A DNA stretch of 34,368 nucleotides from CAYHGV01 sp964356135 (GCA_964356135.1 CAYHGV010000021.1:1-34368); one strand, 5' to 3'; shown: positions 6,901-14,590, counted from the first letter of the stretch. The notes: generated from the letters alone by a model not told the origin. Translations and numbers: made by a program.

Positions 6901-7188
6901 GACTTTCGGGTCGTGAAGGTGTCGTACGGGCTGAAAAGGGCACGAGTTTCTATCAATCCCGACAAGTATTTCTCTGGTGTTCCGTCCGAGGTTTGGGAGT
7001 ATCACATCGGAGGTTATCAAGTTGCCGAGAAGTGGCTTAAAGAACGCAAGGGCAGGACCCTCTCATCCGAAGAGATCGCCACGTATGCGAAAATCATTAC
7101 AGCAATCAGCCAGACAATCAAGATCCAAGAATCGCTTGACGATTTGTTCAAGGAGGTTGAGTCGAGTCTTCTCAAAGTATCACTGTGA
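3943..7188 (+). CDS. Single-chain restriction-modification enzyme (type ISP/IIG-like)
   Basis: A 1081-residue protein that would both methylate adenine and cut DNA. The N-terminal nuclease domain shows PD58 and E73-A-K75 (NPDFRVW and GYVEAKPP), a complete PD-(D/E)XK site. A helical linker leads to an N6-adenine methyltransferase domain with the SAM motif LDPAAGT (360-366) and the catalytic NPPY (482-485). The C-terminal part, up to 'EVWEYHIGGYQVAEKWLKER', matches the target-specificity domain of type ISP enzymes. Type ISP enzymes such as LlaGI also carry a helicase between nuclease and methylase; that domain is absent, so it is closer to a type IIG enzyme or a helicase-less relative. Translation starts at ATG 3943 behind GGAAAGAG. 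It has no separate specificity or methylase gene next to it. All key residues I can check are intact. Confidence 0.9.
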   Translation: MIETYIKKIASITTRGDAREESYYSVLAELLETFSETKRHKKVHVTVLPKKTEAGNPDFRVWDGKHSQVGYVEAKPPRANLDEIETTEQLKRYISTFPNLILTNFYEFRLYRNGKCADSVLLARPYIPTKLKTIPPAEHTVEFLALLEKFFQFSLPTKFTAESLAGELATRTRFLRDQVIMEEIRETRSEGAKKILGFYEAFQKHLIANLKPDEFADLYAQTITYGLFAARTRANGVFNRKLAYDFIPKTIGILREIFSFISLSPPEQLEATVDDIAEVLAVADVKNILHQFFNEGKGGDPIFHFYETFLAEYNPEERERRGVYYTPEPVVSYIVRSLNIVLKEFFGRQDGFATHSVTVLDPAAGTLTFLAEAAKLAVQQFVFKYGEGSRAKFIEDHILQHFFAFELMMAPYAAGHLKMGYLLEELGHKLSGDERVQFYLTNTLEMEELAQTSLPGMASLSEESHLAGRIKKEKPILVILGNPPYSGISANASEREEEVKKGQKYTKGYTIRTKQENGRTFYQLLHEEAKASKSMKVRQKTWIGELIEYYKIVDGDWFGERKHWMQDDYVKFIRFAQWKIDQVGEGIVGFITNHAYLDNPTFRGMRQSLMNSFDEIYILDLHGNSLKKERAPNGSEDKNVFDIQQGVAIALFVKHKSRTGQCRVYHSDLWGLRDDKYDFLKSNHFHTVHHQELSPSSPFYFFVPRQDRHKARYETYPQVNKLFRLGTVGAVTGRDHFTLSFSTEELWPRILNFSELDPELARASYALGKDSRDWTVATALADVKRSGPSRQLIKPLLFRPFDLRRTYYTGNSRGFYSSPQSRIMSQFLSDNLGLVLPKRVETKGPWQHVFVTSAITDHVAVSLKTIDYCLPLYIYPDTNKRDLLFQHESGKPVPNLAPKLLNALTSSYKLESAPEDIFNFIYAVLYSNAYRKKYAEFLKTDFPRVPFTKDSKLFKKVARKGAELIDLHLLKSSKLAKPIAKCEGAGDFRVVKVSYGLKRARVSINPDKYFSGVPSEVWEYHIGGYQVAEKWLKERKGRTLSSEEIATYAKIITAISQTIKIQESLDDLFKEVESSLLKVSL

Positions 7189-7255
7189 ACAAGAATCAAG
7201 ACGAACGGGCAGCCGCACACGTTGTGCGAAATCAAAAGAATCAAGGAGGAAAAAC

Positions 7256-7897
7256 ATGAAGGAAGCATATATTAGGTTTATGGCGCCAGTAATACCGCAG
7301 ACTACGGATAAAGTACTTCAAATAGTAGATATAAAGACAAGAGAAAAATACGAGAGAATTCATCTTATGCTCTCCTCACCAGGGGGATCAGTATTTCACG
7401 GCCTTTCATTATATAATTTTCTAAAAGGCGCACCAGTTGAAGTATATACATATAACTTTGGCAGTGTAGATTCTATTGGGGTAGTAATTTTTTGTGCTGG
7501 TACTAAAAGGTTCTCAGTCCCTCATGCAAGATTTTTAATACATGGCGTCAGATTTAACTTTAGTGGGAATGTTAGCTTTGATGAAAAACAAATAGAGGAG
7601 CATTTAAAAAGCATAAAAATTGATCAGCAGAATATCGCCCGCGTTATAGCAGATACAACAGAAAAGCCAGTGCATAAAGTAGAAGATGACATGAATAATC
7701 GGACAACACTTAATCCAAATGAAGCTAAAGATTACGGTTTAGTTCATGAAATAAAATCAAGTTTGTTCCCCATAGATGCTGATTTATCTGTGATTGGAGA
7801 AATCGTTGGACAGGGCCAACAAGGTCCATTTCAAATAACAATTCCAACAGTGCAAGGGTTTACAAGATCCGAGGATTTAGATTATGGAACTCTTTGA
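7256..7897 (+). CDS. Orphan ClpP-like (ClpP/crotonase-fold) serine protease-like protein
   Basis: A 213-residue protein of the ClpP fold. It has the oxyanion-loop SPGGS (41-45), a nucleophile-position serine in GSVDSIG (S73) and the histidine in FLIHG (H96). The C-terminal motif NEAKDYGLVHEI matches the region after the third triad residue, but the aspartate usually found about 8 residues before it is replaced (NNRTTL, about N147-N148), so the triad looks incomplete. There is no Clp ATPase nearby. The gene is clearly richer in A+T than the preceding gene, suggesting separate acquisition. AAGGAGG sits just before ATG 7256; the longer in-frame ORF upstream lies inside the restriction gene and is ignored. 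It is probably co-transcribed with the restriction-modification gene (68-nt gap). A role in defence is inferred only from position. Confidence 0.75.
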   Translation: MKEAYIRFMAPVIPQTTDKVLQIVDIKTREKYERIHLMLSSPGGSVFHGLSLYNFLKGAPVEVYTYNFGSVDSIGVVIFCAGTKRFSVPHARFLIHGVRFNFSGNVSFDEKQIEEHLKSIKIDQQNIARVIADTTEKPVHKVEDDMNNRTTLNPNEAKDYGLVHEIKSSLFPIDADLSVIGEIVGQGQQGPFQITIPTVQGFTRSEDLDYGTL

Positions 7898-8252
7898 CTT
7901 CGCACAAAGGAGGAATAAACGAAATATTTCATCTCTCCTCCCATTTTGGGAGTATAAACGAACCCAGTGCGTCCGTGAACGAGTTACTAAGGGGAGCATT
8001 AAATACTTTACACTGCTGCTTAGCGGACATGCGCTTCGTGAGGAGCGAAAGCACGAAAATCAATATGTTTCATGCATGTAATATACGCATACCTCCCTGT
8101 CGATGTAAAGTACTTTGTGCACTGAGTAGTAACATATCCGAAAGCCGTTAGTGCCCCTCTTGGACAGAAATGCTGTAAACAAAAATTGAGTAGCCGGGAA
8201 GGGGACAGGGTTACAACTTCTTAAAGACCGGCGATAATTACTAATAGAAAAT
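7898..8252. other. Intergenic region at the right edge of the island
   Basis: No convincing gene. It contains repeat B copy 2 (7941-7971) and small open frames that run through that repeat. The rest is A+T-rich sequence with no clear terminator for either converging transcript. The + strand island genes and the - strand isoaspartyl peptidase gene converge here, so it is the likely junction between island and chromosome backbone. Confidence 0.5.
7941..7971 (+). repeat. Repeat B, copy 2 (right side of the defence block)
   Basis: It matches repeat B at 1071-1101 at 30 of 31 positions, same orientation. It lies 43 bp after the ClpP-like stop. Similarity weakens but continues for about 20 bp on each side. 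In both copies the same reading frame (SHFGSINEPSA) stays open. The flanking inverted repeat seen at copy 1 is degraded here. Confidence 0.65.
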
Positions 8253-9227
8253 TTAAAAAATCGTCAGTTTGTCTCCATCAATAAACCCGTACGCCATCGT
8301 TTTGGTATTGAAGCCATAGCCGATAGTGCCGCGTCGGTCGATGCCGATCAAGCCGCAGCGGCAGCCGTGGTCGTCGGCGATTTTCAGGGCCTTCGTAATC
8401 GCTTCCTGAGCCGGCTGGTGTTGCATCAGTTCGACCGCGGTTTTTGCCAGAAGCAGTTTGGTTATGCACTCACCGTGGCCAGTGGTTGCGACCCCGCCAA
8501 TTGGGGAAGCAAAGCTTCCCGCACCGAGGATGGCGCTGTCGCCGACCCTGCCCGGTAGTTTTCCCATGATGCCGCCGGTCGAATTGGTGACGGCTAAGTG
8601 ACTCTCGGAGTCAAACGCGACCGCACCGACTGTACCATGGGGATCACCAAAGGTGATCCCTTTAGCGATGCCTTTGGCATCGCCATGGGGATCACCAAGG
8701 GTGACTCCTTTTGCAGCGCCTATGTCGCCTTTATCGGCTCCATAGGCGTCGAGGAATTTTTCAAATTTCGGATGATAGGGTGCATTTTTCTTTGCCTTCA
8801 GTTCGTTGAGCCGTTTGATTCGATCTTCGGTTACGGGGTTATGGGGTCCAAAACCCTGGAGCCGGGCGAATTTCAGAGCGCCGTCCCCGACCAGGAGCAG
8901 GTGGTCGGTCTCTTCCATCACCTTCTGGGCGACGAGAATCGGATTTTGAACATTACTGATACTGCCGACCGCACCGAACGAACCGTCATCGGTCATGACC
9001 GATGCGTCCATCTCGACCGTGCCGGCAATGGTCAGCACCGAGCCGGTGCCGGCATTGAACACCGGAATGTCTTCCATAATTCGAACCGTTTCGACCGCTG
9101 CCGCGAGGGCACTGCCGCCGCCGGCTAAAACTGCATAGCCTGCCTCGAGGGCGATTTTTATCCCTGCCCGATAGGGCTCGAGGTTCTGAATGTCACCCGC
9201 ACCGCCGTTGACGATTATTTTTGGCAT
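8253..9227 (-). CDS. iaaA: Isoaspartyl peptidase / plant-type L-asparaginase
   Basis: A 324-residue N-terminal-nucleophile hydrolase precursor. These enzymes split isoaspartyl dipeptides and asparagine after cutting themselves before a threonine. The cut site is at G198-T199 in 'DPHGTVGAVAFDSESHLAVT', and STGG, LPGRVGDS (R227, D230) and TTGHGE supply the substrate-binding residues, so the enzyme should be active. The linker just before the nucleophile (about 173-198) is an internal duplication (KGVTLGDPHG and KGITFGDPHG) encoded by DNA palindromes, which is unusual. It is the last gene of an operon with the TIM-barrel and DegV genes; its ATG overlaps the end of the TIM-barrel gene by 13 bp and has no Shine-Dalgarno, implying coupled translation. 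It may serve protein repair or amino-acid scavenging. Confidence 0.93.
   Translation of the reverse strand: MPKIIVNGGAGDIQNLEPYRAGIKIALEAGYAVLAGGGSALAAAVETVRIMEDIPVFNAGTGSVLTIAGTVEMDASVMTDDGSFGAVGSISNVQNPILVAQKVMEETDHLLLVGDGALKFARLQGFGPHNPVTEDRIKRLNELKAKKNAPYHPKFEKFLDAYGADKGDIGAAKGVTLGDPHGDAKGIAKGITFGDPHGTVGAVAFDSESHLAVTNSTGGIMGKLPGRVGDSAILGAGSFASPIGGVATTGHGECITKLLLAKTAVELMQHQPAQEAITKALKIADDHGCRCGLIGIDRRGTIGYGFNTKTMAYGFIDGDKLTIF
8635..8718. repeat. In-frame palindromic duplication inside iaaA
   Basis: Two units 48 bp (16 codons) apart begin ccatggggatcacc at 8635 and 8683. They include three hairpin-forming palindromes with 3-nt loops: GGATCACC/GGTGATCC (8641-8659), GCGATGCC/GGCATCGC (8665-8683) and an imperfect GGATCACC/GGTGACTCC (8689-8708). 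The insert keeps the frame and encodes the linker before the catalytic threonine. Confidence 0.75.
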
Positions 9228-10027
9228 TGGACGATGATTCGTTGTGCCCGTGCATACGCCTCGGCAAGAAAGACCGAGGGTTCTTTGAAGCCGGAGCGGC
9301 GCATCTCGGGTTCGAGCAGGAAAACGCCGTTATAGTTGATCTTTTTAAAAATTCGGCTGAACTCTGCCCAGTCAATTTTACCTTCAAAAGGTAACAAATG
9401 GTCGTCTTCGAGCCGGATATCGTCGGCAATGTGAACGGCAAAGAGGCGGCTGCAGCATCGTTCCAGAACCTTGAAATTCGTTCCCACCAACCGTTCATGG
9501 GAAGAGTCATAGCAGACACCGATATGGGATTGGGTGAACTCTGTCAGGATCGTTTCAAAAATAGTTTGTTTTGCCTGGGTGTCGAGATTCTCGCACGCGA
9601 GGTTAATCCCTTTTGTTTGAGCATAGGGGAATATCTCTCGGACGCTGCGCTCGACCTGGCTCATCCGTTCCGGGGTGGCGGGTCCGGAAAACCGGCCATT
9701 CAAATGGAGGATGACAATCGGCGCTGTTAGCTCATGAGCGGCATCGATCGCGTTTTTTATGTTTGCGACCGACCGCAGGCGGACCTCTTCGTCCTGCGCC
9801 GACAGGTCACCATCGTCGTCTTTAAACGGAGCATGGATCGAATCAAGGATGAGTCCTGACTGCCGAACCAGTTCGAGAATACGCCGGCGGCCGTCCGGCA
9901 GATGGTAATTCGAGTGCTCCCGTTTACCGCCCAGAGAGACGGCGTCAAAGCCGGCGGCTTTAACCATCGGCAGCATCGTTTCCAAGGGGATGTCGTAGTT
10001 GAAGGTGGTGCTGATGCCGAGTTTCAT
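9215..10027 (-). CDS. Sugar phosphate isomerase/epimerase-like TIM barrel
   Basis: A 270-residue protein of the xylose-isomerase/AP-endonuclease-2 TIM-barrel family. It starts MKLGISTTFNYDIPLETML and shows typical strand ends: VSLGGKRE, LDSIHAPF, VILHLNG, LACENLD, IGVCYDSSHE, VHIADDI and FLLEPE, which would supply His, Glu and Asp ligands for a divalent metal. Family members isomerise or epimerise sugars and related compounds, but the substrate cannot be read from sequence. The ATG at 10027 overlaps the DegV stop as ATGA, so I prefer it to the longer frame that runs into degV. It is the middle gene of the degV-iaaA operon. Endonuclease IV is a less likely alternative. Confidence 0.85.
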   Translation of the reverse strand: MKLGISTTFNYDIPLETMLPMVKAAGFDAVSLGGKREHSNYHLPDGRRRILELVRQSGLILDSIHAPFKDDDGDLSAQDEEVRLRSVANIKNAIDAAHELTAPIVILHLNGRFSGPATPERMSQVERSVREIFPYAQTKGINLACENLDTQAKQTIFETILTEFTQSHIGVCYDSSHERLVGTNFKVLERCCSRLFAVHIADDIRLEDDHLLPFEGKIDWAEFSRIFKKINYNGVFLLEPEMRRSGFKEPSVFLAEAYARAQRIIVQCQK

Positions 10028-10875
10028 TCGAATAGATAGGAGACTGCCCAACCGCCGGGGCCGATATGGACGCCCGCGACCGGGCTCATCGTCAATTGCC
10101 AGGCTTCTTTGCACTCGAACTCATGGACCAGCCGTTCTTTCACCTGGTCGGACCACTCCCGGCCGGCGACATCATCAATGATACACCGGATCGTAAAGGC
10201 GTTGAGCCGTTTTGCCTCGCTGTGCATCCGCTTGATGATCCAGTCGAGGGCAGCACGCTGGGTCGACACTTTCGCTGCCGGGACAACCATTCCATTTTTG
10301 AAGGTCAGCACCGGTTTGATCGAGAGGAGCGTCCCTAACAGCGCCTGGGCTTTGCCGATCCTGCCGCCCCGTGCCAGATACTCCAGGGTGTTCAATACCC
10401 CGTAAAACCCGGCTTTGCTGTTGCAGTCGTTGAGTCCTTTGATGATCTCATTCATGGCGGCGCCGTTATTTGCCAGTTTCGCCGCTTCCAGTGCCAGGAG
10501 TGCGAGCCTGCCGATTCCCACTCCGCCTTCGTAGATTTCAATCCGGGTATCGGGGAATTTTTTCTTCGCCTGGTAGGCGAGGTTGACGGTGGCGCTGAGG
10601 CGCGAGGAGGTTGTCAGATAGACGAGACCTGAGACCCGGGGGATTAATCGCGAGAAGATTTCCTCCAGGTCGGAGAGGTTGGGGTGGGCGGTGGAGGGAA
10701 ATTCTTTCAGTTCGGGCAACCGTCGGTAAAAATCGATTTTGTCGAACGCGGGGTCATCCCGGTGGCTGGTTCCATTGTAATTCACATAATAAGGAACGAC
10801 GGCGATATTGAACCGTTCGGCAATATCCTGGGTCAGGCTTGAGATGCTGTCAACGACGATTCCAACCTGCGCCAT
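10024..10875 (-). CDS. DegV family fatty-acid-binding protein
   Basis: A 283-residue DegV protein. It starts 'MAQVGIVVDSISSLTQDIAE' and has VVPYYVNYNGTSHRD, 'PSTAHPN', VYLTTSSRLSAT, 'GFYGVLNTLEYLARGGRIGK', LLSIKPVLTFKNG and HIGPGGWAVSYLFE, all family landmarks. DegV/FakB proteins hold a fatty acid and present it to the kinase FakA; no FakA gene is in the window. Length is normal. It is first in an operon with the TIM-barrel and iaaA genes. Its ATG has no Shine-Dalgarno and lies 5 nt after a -10 box, so the transcript is probably leaderless. Confidence 0.92.
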   Translation of the reverse strand: MAQVGIVVDSISSLTQDIAERFNIAVVPYYVNYNGTSHRDDPAFDKIDFYRRLPELKEFPSTAHPNLSDLEEIFSRLIPRVSGLVYLTTSSRLSATVNLAYQAKKKFPDTRIEIYEGGVGIGRLALLALEAAKLANNGAAMNEIIKGLNDCNSKAGFYGVLNTLEYLARGGRIGKAQALLGTLLSIKPVLTFKNGMVVPAAKVSTQRAALDWIIKRMHSEAKRLNAFTIRCIIDDVAGREWSDQVKERLVHEFECKEAWQLTMSPVAGVHIGPGGWAVSYLFE

Positions 10876-10880
10876 AGATT

Positions 10881-10908
10881 ACTGTAATGAAAAGTTCGGT
10901 TTTGTCAA
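10881..10908 (-). promoter_or_regulatory. Promoter of the degV operon (leaderless type)
   Basis: On the minus strand TTGACA (10908-10903), a 16-nt spacer and TACAGT (10886-10881), then 5 nt to the degV ATG at 10875. The same -10 variant, TACAGT, is used in the same layout before the flippase gene at 27974. Confidence 0.6.
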
Positions 10909-10929
10909 AGGATTTAACCCGGAAATTAT

Positions 10930-11299
10930 TAATTAAACCACAGATGGACACAGATTAAAGAAGGATAAACACGGATACAGATTTTACCACTGAGAAAACG
11001 GGGAAATGAGAATTTTCAACCACTGAAGACACGGAAGGCACGGAAAATAATAATTTGATACGAAGTATATATGCGTAAGCATCAAACACGAATTTACACG
11101 AATGATTACGAACTGACACGAAGAGTAGGTGGAGCAAAGCGACACCAATTAACATGAATGAAGACGCATTAAAGAAAAAAATGTTGTTTGCCCCCCTACT
11201 TGGTGAACGTTGGATTTTGTTTGACTTTCATATTTCTCCTCGTTTCGAGCGTTCGTGTTCCTTCGTGTCCATTCGTGGTTAAATCTGGATTCGGGTTTT
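10930..11299. repeat. Intergenic repeat tract 1
   Basis: No gene. Degenerate tandem-like units: accacagatggacacag (from about 10937), accactgaagacacgg (11020), a 27-bp palindromic unit (11057-11083, repeated at 15099-15125 with one mismatch), acgaatgattacgaa..., and gtaggtggagcaaagcgaca (11125-11144). The tract ends in ttcgtgtccattcgtggtta, the reverse complement of the opening units, so it can fold into a long imperfect hairpin. A related copy lies at about 17505-17690. Confidence 0.75.
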
Positions 11300-14200
11300 T
11301 TAAAAATATGCCCGGAGGCTTAAGGAGAAGGTGTGGTCGACCGGACGGTCAGGATAGGCAAGACCGTGATACTGGAGCGAAAGGGTGAGCTCGTCGGTCA
11401 GATACCGGTCGCCGGTCAACTGCCATTCCGGGGTGAAGCCGAGCGGTTCGGTTACCGACAGCTCATAGGGGAGCTGGGATACGGTTGAAGTCCGGTAGTT
11501 TATATCGACGCTCGCGCCGACCAGGGTGTTGACCAAGCCCGACCACTGGACCGACAAACCGGCGTTGGTCCGGTCAAGGGGAAATTTCCCCAGGAGCGGA
11601 TAGTAGAGCGGAAACTCGAACATCGTATGACCGTAACCGAGACGGAATAGAAAATTAGCTTTAAGATTGAGCGAAGGTTCAAAGGCGACCCGCTGCTCGG
11701 TCGATTTTTTTTCAAAACCGATTCCCGACCGCTCGCGGTCCTGGCGGTTGAGCTCGGCGCGTGCTTTCAAGAAGACCGGGTCGGCGACCGTCGACCGCAC
11801 TTCAACACCATACGAAACCGTGACCTGGTCGGTCGGCTCAGTGGAAAGGGCGTCGTGAAAGGTCGTACCGCTATTCAGGAGCGAAAGCGAGAATCTCGGT
11901 TCATAGGGCAGGATGGTGAGATCGAAATTGTAGTTTTCGCCTGCCCGGACCAGTGCGGTATCGCCGAGATTTCGGGTGGTCGTATAGAAACCGTGGAAAC
12001 CGAGCGGGCGGAGAAACGACAGGTCAAGGCTTGTGCTTACATTCAGTTCGGCGGCGGGAATTGGTTTACCGGTCGGGAGGGTCTGGCGGATGTAGTCGCC
12101 TGCCGGGTCATAATAGAAATTTCCGGTCTCCGGGTCACGGCTATACTCGCCGGTTCCTTTTTCAACCTTGATATAGTTCACAACCTGTCCCTGGGTCTGC
12201 TTCTGGGTCTGGTCGATATCGAGCCGGGCGCTAATGCCCCGGGGATGGGTATAGGAACTGCGCACGGTGGCAAAGTAGTTCTCGAAGTCGGTGCCGGCAA
12301 CCTGGAGATGGTGCTTTTTATGCAAGCCGAAAACTCCTGTTAGGTTGATCGCGCCCCCTAACCGGGAATTGACCGAGAGCCGGTAGGTTTCAGCCTGGCT
12401 TTCTTTGAGCCAGAGCGAATCGTTCCGGTCGTCATCACGGCGCTCGTAGGATAAACCGAACGATAACGGTTTTTTCAGTGTAATCTCGCCGCCGACCAGT
12501 CCATTCCAGAATCTGCCGGTATCGGAGCCTTCGCGGTTAAAATTGATTTGCGGGACGAACATTCCGAGCGGCAGGCTTAAGGCAAGGTTATGATTGATGC
12601 CGGACTTCAGGTACTGGAGTCCATACCGGGAATTTCGAAACCGGCCTTCGAAATAACCGCGCTGCGCCCGCACGTGCGGGGTCGCAAGCAGCCCGCCGCC
12701 GAGATTAAAAATCAGGTCGGTTACCGGCTGGAGGCTGACGTTGAGCTGGTCGATCGAGCGTTCGCCCGGTAACGGGGTAATTCCCCAGGTATGTTGAAAA
12801 TCGACATCCTCGGAACGGGGGGCAAGCCAGAGATTCGAACCAAAATAGCTTCGCTCGTAGACGAGGGCGAGCGGTTTAAACTCCCAGCCTCCCCGGAGCG
12901 CGTAACCGAGACCACCATTGTCGCCGTCGTCTTTTGAAGAAAAGAGATTTTGGTCTTCGCGGGTTGCCAGTCCGGTGAGGGTGCCGGAAAATCCGAAAAT
13001 TTTATCGAGTTTCAGGCTGGTCAGCAGTAACTCGTTTTTTTTGGGCAGGTCGACAAAGATGCTCGGCCGATACCGGCCCTGGCTGGTGCCGACATAGCTG
13101 TAGGCACCGGTTGCATTATCGTAGTCGTAGTCACCCTGGTTGTCGCCGGCATAGGAGAAGCTGACGTTGTAGTCACCAAGGTTCGCGCCGGCATACCGGA
13201 AGTGGTCGCCTTCTCTGGTGTAGTTGCCGTTACCCGGTCCGACGTAGGTGTCAGCCGGGACCCATGCCAGGCTGGTGTCATCACCGATGAGGGCGAGCGT
13301 GGAACGCTGGGCAGGAGTCAGGTCGTACTGCAAACTCCGGTTCGGATCGTCCGATTCCTGGAATAATTGGAGACCCAATGAAACCGGCGCGATGTCGTAT
13401 GCGCTCCCCAGGTTATAGACGAACCGTTCGAAGAATTCAGTGGTATATTCAAATTCGACTTCAATCCGGGAGCGGTTGGTGATGAGCCGCCGGTTGGTGA
13501 AGGTCAACTGGGCAGCCGAATAGTCGATCAGATAATCCCCGTCCCACCCCCGAACCAATCGCTCGCCGTCGAGGTAGACAATTTCACTGCCCGGGACGAT
13601 GGTGAAGAGCGTCGCCGCCTGTAAAAAATACGGACCCTGTTTGCCGTCTTCGCCCGGGAAGCGATTGACGGTGAACTTTCCTTTTGAACGGGCGGTCGCA
13701 AAATTCATTTTCAATCCTTTAAGGTTGAAACCACCCATGCCGCCCGCTAATTTCCGCTCGATCATCCCGAACTGTGCCAACGGCAGCGAAAGGGCGCAAT
13801 CGCCGAGCGAGCCGGAAAGGTTTTTGCCATTGAGCTTGATGAGGATCTGGTCCAGCTGGGAGAGTTCCCTGGTCGTTCCTTCGGGCGGAATCGGGGTCTG
13901 CTGGTCGGAGAGATAGGCTTCGAGTTCGAGACCGGCAAGCTCGCCTTTCAGATTGAGCCGGAGCGATTGCTCCAACGATACCGGACCCTGGCTTGAAAGG
14001 TTCACCCCGACAATTTTAGTTCCGGAAGCATAGAGATTGGTTTCGCCTTCGGTGCGGGGTGGTTTTGCTTGCGGTGGACTCGCCGCCGGCGCGGTTTGCG
14101 GGACCAGCTCTTTGTGGCGATAGCTGCCGGCGAGTTTGAACGGCAGGGTCTGAAAATAAACGAGCACTTCGGTCGACTCGGCAACCGGCTCGAGAAAAGC

Positions 14201-14431
14201 GATCTCGCCGGTTTCGTAATTGAGGCGATAGCGGTCGCGCGATAGGTATTCGCCCGCGATCACGACCGAATCGGAATTGACGATCAGGAATTGAGCCGGG
14301 AGTTTGTACGGACCGGCGAAGCCGGTTCCCACAAAACGAAACTCCTGATTGAGCGGTTGTGCGGCTACGCTCAGGCCGATGAGGGATAAGAGAACGAACG
14401 GTTTCGAGCTACGAGCTGATAGTATCGACAA
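11300..14431 (-). CDS. Large outer-membrane beta-barrel-type protein
   Basis: A 1043-residue protein. A Lys-preceded hydrophobic signal peptide (KPFVLLSLIGLSVAAQ) is followed by a beta-rich region with 'YETGEIAFLEPV' and later 'YSAAQLTFTNRRL', which resemble Ig-like modules of large cell-surface proteins. A proline-rich linker (about 110-130) and a Gly/Tyr-rich stretch with repeated 'YAGANLGDYNVSFSYAGDNQ'-like units (about 415-460) come next. The second half is alternating aromatic/polar strands, and the chain ends 'HTFSLSLRAYF', a typical C-terminal signal for outer-membrane barrels with a final Phe. The start is TTG, with GGAAGAG just upstream. The exact function is unknown. It stands alone between two repeat tracts. 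Confidence 0.75.
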   Translation of the reverse strand: MSILSARSSKPFVLLSLIGLSVAAQPLNQEFRFVGTGFAGPYKLPAQFLIVNSDSVVIAGEYLSRDRYRLNYETGEIAFLEPVAESTEVLVYFQTLPFKLAGSYRHKELVPQTAPAASPPQAKPPRTEGETNLYASGTKIVGVNLSSQGPVSLEQSLRLNLKGELAGLELEAYLSDQQTPIPPEGTTRELSQLDQILIKLNGKNLSGSLGDCALSLPLAQFGMIERKLAGGMGGFNLKGLKMNFATARSKGKFTVNRFPGEDGKQGPYFLQAATLFTIVPGSEIVYLDGERLVRGWDGDYLIDYSAAQLTFTNRRLITNRSRIEVEFEYTTEFFERFVYNLGSAYDIAPVSLGLQLFQESDDPNRSLQYDLTPAQRSTLALIGDDTSLAWVPADTYVGPGNGNYTREGDHFRYAGANLGDYNVSFSYAGDNQGDYDYDNATGAYSYVGTSQGRYRPSIFVDLPKKNELLLTSLKLDKIFGFSGTLTGLATREDQNLFSSKDDGDNGGLGYALRGGWEFKPLALVYERSYFGSNLWLAPRSEDVDFQHTWGITPLPGERSIDQLNVSLQPVTDLIFNLGGGLLATPHVRAQRGYFEGRFRNSRYGLQYLKSGINHNLALSLPLGMFVPQINFNREGSDTGRFWNGLVGGEITLKKPLSFGLSYERRDDDRNDSLWLKESQAETYRLSVNSRLGGAINLTGVFGLHKKHHLQVAGTDFENYFATVRSSYTHPRGISARLDIDQTQKQTQGQVVNYIKVEKGTGEYSRDPETGNFYYDPAGDYIRQTLPTGKPIPAAELNVSTSLDLSFLRPLGFHGFYTTTRNLGDTALVRAGENYNFDLTILPYEPRFSLSLLNSGTTFHDALSTEPTDQVTVSYGVEVRSTVADPVFLKARAELNRQDRERSGIGFEKKSTEQRVAFEPSLNLKANFLFRLGYGHTMFEFPLYYPLLGKFPLDRTNAGLSVQWSGLVNTLVGASVDINYRTSTVSQLPYELSVTEPLGFTPEWQLTGDRYLTDELTLSLQYHGLAYPDRPVDHTFSLSLRAYF

Positions 14432-14492
14432 AACTCTTCCTTTTTAAGTATAGACCACGAGGAGAATCATAACCACGAATGGCCACGAATTC

Positions 14493-14525
14493 GCCTCGGC
14501 TCAAGATGAGCCGCCGGGACGAGGC
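14493..14525. repeat. GCCTCG/CGAGGC palindrome with a 21-nt insert
   Basis: GCCTCG (14493-14498) and CGAGGC (14520-14525) enclose 21 nt that themselves contain GCTC/GAGC. The same outer palindrome occurs at 17641-17655 with a 3-nt loop and near 21054-21086 with a 22-nt loop holding a different palindrome. The loop position looks like a preferred insertion or expansion site. Confidence 0.6.
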
Positions 14526-14590
14526 GCACACGAACGGAGCACGAATGGACACGAAGAGAATCGGTTAAATAAAAAATAGTTTACCACTGA

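Noticed and set aside
7884..8151. Two overlapping small open frames after the ClpP-like gene
   Set aside because: They run through repeat B and have no good start signals. The SHFGSINEPSA similarity to the small ORF at 946 is explained by the DNA repeat.
8193..8215. 'gggaaggggacagggttac' as a possible REP or terminator element
   Set aside because: Only one copy was seen in the window and no inverted partner forms a stable stem with a U-run.
11855..12343. 162-codon plus-strand open frame opposite the outer-membrane protein gene
   Set aside because: A shadow frame with no start signal or domain; the minus-strand frame is 1043 residues with a signal peptide and a barrel-type C-terminus.
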